Shown: positions 1-6,072 of the stretch, piece after piece
Numbering within the stretch: the stretch's first letter is position 1
Layout: every line of letters begins with the position of its first letter
Notes under the pieces: model-generated
What the model was told of the DNA's origin: nothing
The model's input: the letters and a program-made list of their open reading frames with translations, nothing else
Databases searched by the model: none
From: an uncultured Clostridia bacterium
GTDB lineage: Bacteria; Bacillota; Clostridia; Christensenellales; Borkfalkiaceae
Assembly: GCA_959605945.1 (NCBI GenBank)
Contig: CAUHGY010000030.1
Coordinates: 1-19,833, forward strand
Reading direction: 5' to 3'
DNA: 19,833 nt
Made by a program: the position numbers and the translations under genes

Positions 1-287
1 ATCGCGGGTCTCCCGTCCCTGACTAAAAGAGTATTGCCGCTTGCCCCCGCCATCGCGATGCATGAAACGGGGTTCGGCGATTTTACGGCGAGTGTTTTTA
101 TAACTTTCGCAACCGTTTTAAAATACTCTTCGGCGTCGAAACCGAGATACCCGCTCCCGTCGGGAAGAGCGCACGCCGTTATGTCGAATCCGGCGCCCGC
201 CGTTGCGATGACGTTTTGTCCGTCCGACAGAACGCCCTTAACCGACGAAGTGCCGAGATCGAGACCTATTGCATATTTTTTATCCAT
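1..287 (-). CDS. FGGY-family carbohydrate kinase, N-terminal part (runs off the window)
   Basis: Only the first 95 codons are present. The N-terminus contains the phosphate-1 ATP-binding motif of the ASKHA/FGGY fold (IGLDLGTSSVKGVL, residues 7-20), as in xylulokinase, rhamnulokinase and fuculokinase. The family phosphorylates free sugars, ketoses or polyols with ATP in the cytoplasm. ATG at 287 is preceded at 8 nt by GGAGAG, which fixes the start. The gene follows an isomerase-like gene on the same strand, the usual isomerase-kinase order in pentose or deoxysugar pathways. A hairpin with a T-rich tail lies between the two. The substrate cannot be told from this fragment. Confidence 0.88.
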   Translation of the reverse strand, partial: MDKKYAIGLDLGTSSVKGVLSDGQNVIATAGAGFDITACALPDGSGYLGFDAEEYFKTVAKVIKTLAVKSPNPVSCIAMAGASGNTLLVRDGRPA

Positions 288-301
288 AAACTGTTCTCTC
301 C

Positions 302-340
302 AAAAAAGCAAAACGGCGGGTAAGCGACGTTTGCCGCCGT
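302..340 (-). terminator. terminator-like hairpin between isomerase and kinase genes
   Basis: Read leftward, ACGGCGG (340-334) pairs with CCGCCGT (319-313) around a 14-nt loop. TTTTGCTTTTTT follows, ending next to the kinase ribosome binding site at 296-301. This could be a partial terminator or attenuator that lowers kinase relative to isomerase expression. The 7-bp stem is short, so confidence is moderate. Confidence 0.5.
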
Positions 341-384
341 AAACGGGCAAATAATTTCAGATGCCCGAAACTCCGCTTTGCCCG

Positions 385-1767
385 CTAAATTATTTTATAC
401 CGAAAACCCAGCCGTTCCGCAAACAGTTTCAGACTTTCCGCTCCGGCGCCGTAAACGACTATGCTGTGATGCGTGCCGCCGTTTTCGCTGAATTTAGGCA
501 AAAATTCGGTAAGTTCCGTATCGGGTTTGAACCAGCCGCTTATGCTGTTGTCGAAATCGCCCGCGCTCTCAGGCAGTCCGAGCATTTTTCCGTCGGCAAA
601 CGTCATGTCGAACGAGCCTTTGCCGTCGGGTGCTATATTGACTAAACACACGTCGCCCGGCGCCATGTGTCCCATTATGCAGGTCGGGTTGAAAGCATCC
701 GCGTAAGGGAAATCTTTTTCGATCATTCTTCTGTTTTCCATAAGGTTGAGATTGCATTCGCCCATATGGCTCATGAAAATGCTGCCGCCTTTCCAGTCGG
801 GGCAGAACATCTCCACGAAGTTGCTCTCGGGAAAATCGGGCATAAAAGCGGCAAGCAGCGCCGCGGTAAGCGTGTCTCCTTCGCCGGCATAGGCCGTTCC
901 TGCAGCCATACTTTTACAGGCTTCGGAAAAAGGCATGGTATCAAAGCCTTTCATCTCGCCTGCCGACTGAAAATTCATAGAGAACGCGTTCAGGCCGTTT
1001 TTTCTCACCCATTTTCTGACGCCGAGCGCAACTCTTTCGGTTTTTTTATAAAAATCGAATGATATGTCGGACATTTTGCAGCGCTTTTTATCGGCTTCGT
1101 ACTCGGTTTTAAGCTCTTCTTCCGAAACTTCGGAACAAAATTTTAAAAGCTCGTTCTCGTCGCAGTTTATTATTTCTATGTTCAGTTTTTCATAGACGCC
1201 GTCATCGACAACGAAATCGCCCATGCCTTCGAAATGTTTCCCCACCATTCCGACTTTAAGCCCGCCTGTAAAACGATTTGCCGCCGAAACGGCTTTCGCG
1301 GCATCGGATATTTTATCCAAAACATCCGAATGATCGCAATGCCCCGCATAAATTCTGTATTCTTTACCGCCGCGCTTCAAAATATTGCACATATCCTGCA
1401 CGCCGTGTATGCCGTGATTGAACATGATAAGGCTGTCGCTTACGGTGTAGTCGAAAGAATAATCGGGGGTAGTATCCAGAACGAGTATAGGAAGTTTTGT
1501 TTTCGTGAGCGCTTTCTCGCATTCGAGCGAAGGCGAATAAGCAAGATGCAGAGTGATTATGCAATCGACCTTTTCGGCTTCGAACCTGCCGACGGTCTTT
1601 TCAAATTCTTCTTCGAGACGGCATACTTCCCCCACGATTACATTAAGCCCCTTTTTTTCAAGCTTTGCAGCTATGTCGTCTCTGAACTTTTCGACAGCCG
1701 GGCGTGACTGCGGAGAAGACTGATCATACAAAGCTACATACATTGGCAACAAACCGATTTTCGTCAT
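385..1767 (-). CDS. L-arabinose/L-fucose isomerase-like protein
   Basis: This 460-residue protein resembles the sugar aldose-ketose isomerase superfamily (COG2407-like, L-fucose/L-arabinose isomerase fold), which interconverts aldoses and ketoses with a divalent metal. Candidate metal or catalytic residues are E296 (in AGEGD), E319 (in FVEMF), H334 (in MSHMGE) and H433/H434 near the C-terminus. From memory, their spacing is close to the Glu-Glu-His-His set of E. coli AraA (306, 333, 350, 450). The N-terminal half (KIGLLPMY onward) looks like the Rossmann-like domain of the family. ATG at 1767 has AAGGAG upstream. An FGGY kinase lies downstream and a divergent DeoR regulator upstream, supporting sugar catabolism. 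The exact substrate is unknown, and this is not a clear AraA or FucI orthologue. Confidence 0.82.
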   Translation of the reverse strand: MTKIGLLPMYVALYDQSSPQSRPAVEKFRDDIAAKLEKKGLNVIVGEVCRLEEEFEKTVGRFEAEKVDCIITLHLAYSPSLECEKALTKTKLPILVLDTTPDYSFDYTVSDSLIMFNHGIHGVQDMCNILKRGGKEYRIYAGHCDHSDVLDKISDAAKAVSAANRFTGGLKVGMVGKHFEGMGDFVVDDGVYEKLNIEIINCDENELLKFCSEVSEEELKTEYEADKKRCKMSDISFDFYKKTERVALGVRKWVRKNGLNAFSMNFQSAGEMKGFDTMPFSEACKSMAAGTAYAGEGDTLTAALLAAFMPDFPESNFVEMFCPDWKGGSIFMSHMGECNLNLMENRRMIEKDFPYADAFNPTCIMGHMAPGDVCLVNIAPDGKGSFDMTFADGKMLGLPESAGDFDNSISGWFKPDTELTEFLPKFSENGGTHHSIVVYGAGAESLKLFAERLGFRYKII

Positions 1768-1780
1768 AACACATCTCCTT

Positions 1781-1800
1781 TTTTGCGCAAAACGCGCAAA
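1781..1800. promoter_or_regulatory. candidate DeoR operator 1 (isomerase leader)
   Basis: TTTTGCGCAAAA at 1781-1792 is a perfect 12-bp palindrome, followed by CGCGCAAA to 1800, so a second GCGCAAA half-site lies next to it. It sits just upstream of the isomerase ribosome binding site, inside the likely leader, where bound repressor would block transcription. The same 12-mer recurs at 3500-3511. Confidence 0.6.
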
Positions 1801-1805
1801 TTTAT

Positions 1806-1834
1806 TTGCATTATTTTCAATTTTATGATATTAT
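1806..1834 (+). promoter_or_regulatory. sigma-A promoter of the DeoR-family gene
   Basis: TTGCAT (1806-1811), a 17-bp spacer and TATTAT (1829-1834) with an extended -10 TGA directly before it. The predicted start is near 1841, just before operator 2, so repression by the gene's own product is plausible. Confidence 0.65.
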
Positions 1835-1851
1835 TTACCTATAGATTAACT

Positions 1852-1875
1852 TTTTGCGCTATTCTCGGCGCAAAA
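1852..1875. promoter_or_regulatory. candidate DeoR operator 2 (autoregulatory)
   Basis: TTTTGCGC (1852-1859) and GCGCAAAA (1868-1875) form an inverted repeat with an 8-bp spacer. These are the same half-sites as the 12-bp palindrome at 1781 and 3500. It lies between the predicted transcription start and the start codon of the DeoR gene. Confidence 0.55.
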
Positions 1876-1908
1876 CAGCCGATAAAATAAATCTTACGGG
1901 TTATTACA

Positions 1909-2685
1909 GTGAAAAAATCAGAAAAACAAATCAAATTGCTGTCAGACAGACTCGCACGGGTAGAAAGAATATCTATATCCGACGCCGTCGAGATGCTCAA
2001 CATTACCGAATCTTCGGTCAGGCGCATATTTTCCAAAATGGAAAGCGCAGGGCTTGCCATCCGTGTTCACGGCGGTCTTGCAAAAATCAACGGCGAAAGC
2101 AACTCTTACAACTATTCGCTCGTAGAATCGGTGAACCTTGAACAGAAAAGAAAGATTGCCTCGGCCGTCGCGTCTATGGTTACCGACAGCAACAGCGTCT
2201 ATCTCGATTCGGGCAGCACCCTTTACCGCATAAGTCTTGCCATAGCAAACAGCATCAACTCCGCGGCAAAACCCAACCTTAAAATTTTCACCAATTCGCT
2301 GAAAAATCTCGAAGTTCTGCAAGGTCATCCTTCGATAGTTCTGATCGGCGGAAGTTACAGAAAATCGCGCCACGATTTCTGCGGATTTATAGCGGAAAAA
2401 TCCGTATCCAACCTCAATTTCGACATGTGCGTTCTCGGCGCAGACGGCGTGGATGCGTCAGGAACAATCACTACTACCGACTTCGACACCGCAAAACTGT
2501 GCATGAGCGCCATTCGTCATTCCAAAAAACGCATTCTTGCCGTAGACTCTTCTAAATTCGGAAAAACCGCACTCATAACCTATGCAAATCTGAACGATAT
2601 TACCACCGTCGTAACGGATAAAGGTATTCCGCAGGAATATATCGAACTGCTCGGCCGTCTGAACATCGAAACCATAACCGTCTGA
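1909..2685 (+). CDS. DeoR-family transcriptional regulator
   Basis: The 258-residue protein has the DeoR layout. An N-terminal winged helix-turn-helix (about residues 8-58) includes the family's VRRIFSKMESAG and RVHGG segments. The C-terminal DeoRC sensor domain has DSGST (100-104), IGGSYR (146-151) and AVDSSKFGK (211-219), which in this family bind phosphorylated sugar intermediates. The start is GTG at 1909, needed to keep the whole HTH. No good Shine-Dalgarno is visible before it, so translation may be weak. It is divergent from the isomerase-kinase genes and is probably a repressor of them and of the YjbQ/amidohydrolase units. Confidence 0.9.
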   Translation: MKKSEKQIKLLSDRLARVERISISDAVEMLNITESSVRRIFSKMESAGLAIRVHGGLAKINGESNSYNYSLVESVNLEQKRKIASAVASMVTDSNSVYLDSGSTLYRISLAIANSINSAAKPNLKIFTNSLKNLEVLQGHPSIVLIGGSYRKSRHDFCGFIAEKSVSNLNFDMCVLGADGVDASGTITTTDFDTAKLCMSAIRHSKKRILAVDSSKFGKTALITYANLNDITTVVTDKGIPQEYIELLGRLNIETITV

Positions 2686-2903
2686 ACGCTCGTTTCGCCT
2701 GCTGCGGAAATCCGCATTTCAATGCGCCGATATCTTTTCTCCCGCCGCTTTATAATATCCGATGCGGGGGGGGTTACGGACCCGTTCGGTATTCCGGAAA
2801 TTTACTTTTACGGCGGCGTGTTCTTCCCTCGGCAAACTCCGCGTTTACCCGGCAAAACCACCCCCGTTTTATCCGTACGATATTTTCAGCTATTCCGCCC
2901 GCC
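2686..2903. other. intergenic stretch with no recognised feature
   Basis: The G+C-rich sequence between the DeoR gene and the convergent YjbQ gene includes a run of eight G at 2765-2772. I see no coding frame with family resemblance, no RNA gene and no repeat. Confidence 0.5.
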
Positions 2904-2933
2904 TCGGTTTAAACCGAAAAGCGGCTTTTTTTA
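2897..2933. terminator. possible bidirectional terminator between convergent genes
   Basis: The palindrome TCGGTTTAAACCGA (2904-2917) is flanked by CCGC and GCGG and followed on the + strand by CTTTTTTT (2925-2931). It lies between the ends of the DeoR gene and the leftward YjbQ gene. The stem is interrupted, so this is moderate evidence. Confidence 0.45.
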
Positions 2934-3422
2934 TCCCAAAACGCTTATCTGCGCCGCGCGTTTTCTGCCGCGCGTCGTATCGAAATCGATAAAATACACA
3001 TTGGCAAATTCGCCTAAATCCATTTTCCCGTCAATTACGGCTATGTTTTCGCTTCTGCCTATCAGCGCCGAGCGCAGATGCGCGTCGGTATTGTGACAGC
3101 CGCGCAGATTTTCGTCATGCTCGTCGGCAAACTTTATCGCCTTGGGCCCGGGATGAAGATATATGCCTTCTCTCTTGCAGTCCGGCATAATTTTTTCCAG
3201 AGCCTCCACAAAATCCTGCTGGAGAGTTTCAAGCCCCGTCACGGACAGGTCAAAGGCAAGTTCCTGAGTGATTACGGCGCATGTGGTATGGTGTGAATAT
3301 ATGCTGACGATACCGTCCTTTATCCCCGAACGCGCCACTATTTCGTTAACCTTATCTGTTATATTGTGAAAAGTAATGGCCCGGTCGGAAGAAACAAGTT
3401 CTATTTTTTCCCTGTAAAACAT
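2931..3422 (-). CDS. YjbQ-family protein (UPF0047), copy 1
   Basis: This 163-residue protein has YjbQ/UPF0047 features. SHHTTCAV is at residues 43-50, NTDAHLRSALIGRSE at 111-125 with the second conserved histidine, and LGEFANVYFIDFD runs toward the C-terminal strand. E. coli YjbQ has weak thiamine-phosphate synthase activity, hence the common name secondary thiamine-phosphate synthase enzyme. The physiological role of the family is unresolved. The start is ATG at 3422, 9 nt from AGGGGAG; a TTG at 3428 is too close to that site. A perfect consensus promoter lies upstream. Divergent neighbours are an amidohydrolase and a second YjbQ copy. Presence in an apparent sugar regulon suggests a catabolic role, which is inference. 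Confidence 0.88.
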   Translation of the reverse strand: MFYREKIELVSSDRAITFHNITDKVNEIVARSGIKDGIVSIYSHHTTCAVITQELAFDLSVTGLETLQQDFVEALEKIMPDCKREGIYLHPGPKAIKFADEHDENLRGCHNTDAHLRSALIGRSENIAVIDGKMDLGEFANVYFIDFDTTRGRKRAAQISVLG

Positions 3423-3457
3423 TTTCAAAAACTCCCCTGTGCATTTTTCTTGTTTTC

Positions 3458-3486
3458 ATTATAACAACCGAATAGCGCGTTGTCAA
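3458..3486 (-). promoter_or_regulatory. consensus sigma-A promoter of YjbQ copy 1
   Basis: Read leftward, this is TTGACA (3486-3481), a 17-bp spacer and TATAAT (3463-3458), with TGT before the -10. Both hexamers are perfect. The spacer carries GCGCTATTC (3478-3470), which also occurs in operator 2 upstream of deoR (1856-1864), so it could be a further half-site. A promoter this strong presumably needs control. Confidence 0.85.
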
Positions 3487-3499
3487 TAGAAAATAAGCG

Positions 3500-3511
3500 T
3501 TTTGCGCAAAA
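3500..3511. promoter_or_regulatory. candidate DeoR operator 3 between divergent promoters
   Basis: TTTTGCGCAAAA is an exact copy of the perfect palindrome at 1781-1792. It lies 13 bp upstream of the leftward -35 and 30 bp upstream of the rightward -35, so one protein could affect both YjbQ units. Confidence 0.6.
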
Positions 3512-3541
3512 AAATTGTTTTTGCATATTTTAAGCATTTGA

Positions 3542-3570
3542 TTGACAAAGACGCAAGCTTGTGATAATAT
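3542..3570 (+). promoter_or_regulatory. sigma-A promoter of amidohydrolase-YjbQ operon
   Basis: TTGACA (3542-3547), a 17-bp spacer and TAATAT (3565-3570) with extended TGA at 3562-3564. The promoter overlaps an apparent in-frame TTG at 3542, so the protein must begin later, at 3605. Confidence 0.8.
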
Positions 3571-3604
3571 TTATACTGAACCGAAAAGGATAAGGATAAA
3601 GGAA

Positions 3605-4669
3605 ATGTTATTTGAAAAAACCGCGTTTGACAAAGAGGTTTACGAAAAAGAACTGAAAGACTTTCTTCCCGATAAAATTTTTGACGTGCACTGCCACGTC
3701 TGGAAGGACGAACATATTTTCAGGACCGAAGAGAATAAGAAAAAAGCGGTGATATGGCCTTCGCTTGTCGCAAAGGACAATCCGGTTGAAGATCTTATCG
3801 AAACTTACAAGATAATGTTCCCGGATAAACAAGCAAAGGCGCTTATGTTCGGAAACACCACCGAAAACAGAACGTGTTTGAAAAACATGAACGATTACGT
3901 CAGCAGCTGTTCCAAAGAGACAGGTTTTCCCGCCCTTTATTTCTCGCATCCCGAAGAGAGTGCGGAAGAGCTTGAAAAAGCCATCGTTTCGGGCGGCTTT
4001 CTGGGCGTTAAATCTTATCTGACGATGTCCGATCCGTCCATACCCGTCGACGATATAAGAATTTTCGACTTTTTCCCCCGCCGCCAGCTGGAGGTTTTAA
4101 ATGATCTTGGCGGAATAGTAATGTGCCATATACCGAGAAAACTGCGCTTCAAAGACCCCGTAAACCTTGCAGACATAAAAGAGATTGCGGTAAATTACAA
4201 AAATTTAAAACTTATAATCGCGCACATAGGCAGGGCGTACGTGCCGTCGGACATGGGAAACGCACTGGAATATCTTTCGGACTGCAAAAATCTGCTTTTC
4301 GATTTCTGCGCCAACACCTGCGACTATGCTATGGAAAAAACGCTTTTGAGCGTGGGACCCGACCGCATGATGTTCGGAAGCGATCTTCCCATTCTGCGCA
4401 TGCGCATGAAGAGAATAGAAGAGAACGGCACTTATATAAATCTTGTTCCCCCGAAAATTTACGGCGATCCCGCGCAAGACCCCCATCTGAGAGAAGTCTC
4501 CCCCGAACAGGCGGAAAATCTGACCTATTTTATGTACGAAGAGATTCTCGCCTTCAAAAAAGCGGCTTTGAAAGTCGGCCTGACGCGGCCGCAAATAGAA
4601 AACGTATTTTTCAACAACGCCGAAAATCTGACGTCGTCCGTCAGAAAAAATATTTATAAAAACGCATAA
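3605..4669 (+). CDS. amidohydrolase-family metal-dependent hydrolase (Amidohydro_2-like)
   Basis: The 354-residue protein has the TIM-barrel amidohydrolase pattern: HxH at H29/H31 (FDVHCHVW), K136 (GVKSYLT), H175 (VMCHIP), H207 (IIAHIG) and D260 (FGSDLP). This is a complete metal-site set for the family, which includes decarboxylases and sugar lactonases (fucono- and rhamnono-lactonase types). ATG at 3605 has AAGGAT 7 nt upstream. It is the first gene of a two-gene operon, followed after 22 nt by YjbQ copy 2. In a sugar regulon a lactonase or related hydrolase would fit, but the substrate is not shown by the sequence. Confidence 0.85.
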   Translation: MLFEKTAFDKEVYEKELKDFLPDKIFDVHCHVWKDEHIFRTEENKKKAVIWPSLVAKDNPVEDLIETYKIMFPDKQAKALMFGNTTENRTCLKNMNDYVSSCSKETGFPALYFSHPEESAEELEKAIVSGGFLGVKSYLTMSDPSIPVDDIRIFDFFPRRQLEVLNDLGGIVMCHIPRKLRFKDPVNLADIKEIAVNYKNLKLIIAHIGRAYVPSDMGNALEYLSDCKNLLFDFCANTCDYAMEKTLLSVGPDRMMFGSDLPILRMRMKRIEENGTYINLVPPKIYGDPAQDPHLREVSPEQAENLTYFMYEEILAFKKAALKVGLTRPQIENVFFNNAENLTSSVRKNIYKNA

Positions 4670-4691
4670 CAAAAAAGGAGAATCACACACA

Positions 4692-5321
4692 ATGGAATTC
4701 AAAGTTTATCAAAAAGAACTTGAAGTTCAGTCGAAAGGATGGAGACCCACTTTTCACGACATATCGAGAGAAGTAATCGATATCGTCAAACAGTCCGGCA
4801 TCAAGAACGGAACTGTGACCATTGCCTCCCATCACACAACCTGCTCGGTCATGATCCAGGAATGCTCTCACGACATCGATATTTACGATCTCGAATACTT
4901 GCAGCACGATATACTTAAAATAATGCAGAAGCTCGTTCCCGATTATTCAGAAACCAATCAGTATATGCATCCCGGCCCCATCCACAGCCAGTTCGGCAGA
5001 TACGTTAACGAACCCGGCGACTGGACCAGCCTTAACACAGACGGACATCTGCGTTCGGTTTTCTTCGGCAGAAGCGAAGCCATGACCATAAAAGACGGCG
5101 TGCTTGACGGCGGCGAATTCGCGCATGTTTATTTTGTCGACTGGGATCAGGTCAGAGCCAGAAGAAGACAGATCAACATAACGGTTATGGGCACGACCGA
5201 GGACGTGAACGACAGAAAATATAACGACGGCAAAGTAATCGACACATGGAGAAAATATACCGACGAAGAAAAAGCCGACGATGTTCACTACACGCTCCAG
5301 CAGACAAGAAGAAATAAATAA
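4692..5321 (+). CDS. YjbQ-family protein (UPF0047), extended copy 2
   Basis: This 209-residue paralogue of the protein at 2931-3422 shares the conserved blocks SHHTTCSVMIQE (46-57), NTDGHLRSVFFGRSE (115-129) and GGEFAHVYFVDWD (140-152). It is longer than usual. Extra sequence around residues 98-114 precedes the second histidine block, and a charged tail of about 40 residues follows the last core strand. AAGGAG precedes the ATG by about 10 nt. It is probably co-transcribed with the amidohydrolase. Two divergent YjbQ copies in one small locus suggest different substrates or a heteromeric assembly. The family fold is a trimer, so mixed trimers are possible; this is inference. Confidence 0.88.
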   Translation: MEFKVYQKELEVQSKGWRPTFHDISREVIDIVKQSGIKNGTVTIASHHTTCSVMIQECSHDIDIYDLEYLQHDILKIMQKLVPDYSETNQYMHPGPIHSQFGRYVNEPGDWTSLNTDGHLRSVFFGRSEAMTIKDGVLDGGEFAHVYFVDWDQVRARRRQINITVMGTTEDVNDRKYNDGKVIDTWRKYTDEEKADDVHYTLQQTRRNK

Positions 5322-5342
5322 TTTGTATAAACGTTTGCACGT

Positions 5343-5378
5343 AAAAGCCGCACCCGAAAACTTCGGGTGCGGCTTGTT
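5343..5378. terminator. strong bidirectional intrinsic terminator
   Basis: A 14-bp perfect stem (5345-5358 with 5362-5375) closes a 3-nt loop, with G+C-rich centre GCCGCACCCG. T-rich sequence lies on both sides (TTGTTAT rightward, TTTTAC leftward). It separates the YjbQ operon from the convergent coaE gene. Confidence 0.85.
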
Positions 5379-5446
5379 ATGTATTGATCGCTTTCAATCA
5401 GTGTTTTTAACTGAGCGGTATTACTTTAAATTATAAAATCCGCGAC

Positions 5447-6067
5447 CTATATTTCATTTCCCCCGCCGCATCTTTCGCATAATATCTTTTCACACGCAGA
5501 AAGAATTTTTTGTTTAAAACGGTCGGCATTGCCGTCGTTAGTAAGAATTATATATTTTTCCGTATTCAAAGCCGCGTAATCGGTCTGGTTCGAAATTCGC
5601 TCCATGATCTGAACTTCGCTCAGCGAAGAACGTGTTTTTACGCTTTCGATCCTGTCGCGGAGCGGGCGCATTACAACCATCACCTCGTCGAACTGCGTTT
5701 CGAGCCCGCATTCAAACAACAGCGGCACTTCCACGAATGCAGCCCTTGCCCTGCTTCTTTTTATTTTTTCAAAACACTCCCGCATAATCAGCGGATGCAT
5801 AAGCGCATTCAATTTCGCCAGCAGTTCCGCATTCCCGAATGCTGCAGCAGCTATTTTTTTCTTATCGGCTTTCAGCTTTTCCCTGCCGGTGACGGCGTCG
5901 GGAAAAAGTTCCGTAAGTTTCTGTTTTACATCGTGCCTGCCGTATAGCTTGGCCGCAATTGCGTCGCAAGACAGCGTAAAATATCCCGCGTCTTTCATGA
6001 CCGACAAAGCAAAGCTCTTGCCGCTTCCTATTCCGCCGGTAACGGCGATTTTCAACGTATCTTTCAT
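5447..6067 (-). CDS. coaE: dephospho-CoA kinase
   Basis: The 206-residue protein matches CoaE, which phosphorylates the 3'-hydroxyl of dephospho-CoA in the last step of coenzyme A synthesis. The Walker A loop GGIGSGKS is at residues 11-18. Other family signatures are the CDAIA segment (34-38), the HPLI helix and VEVPLLFE (112-119). Its length is typical. ATG at 6067 lies 5 nt after the polA stop, with no clear ribosome binding site, so it is probably coupled to polA translation. polA-coaE adjacency is common in Bacillota. Confidence 0.95.
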   Translation of the reverse strand: MKDTLKIAVTGGIGSGKSFALSVMKDAGYFTLSCDAIAAKLYGRHDVKQKLTELFPDAVTGREKLKADKKKIAAAAFGNAELLAKLNALMHPLIMRECFEKIKRSRARAAFVEVPLLFECGLETQFDEVMVVMRPLRDRIESVKTRSSLSEVQIMERISNQTDYAALNTEKYIILTNDGNADRFKQKILSACEKILCERCGGGNEI

Positions 6068-6072
6068 GGCTG

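Noticed and set aside
3542..3604. N-terminal extension of the amidohydrolase from TTG 3542
   Set aside because: The extension covers the -35 and -10 of its own promoter. ATG 3605 has a good ribosome binding site.
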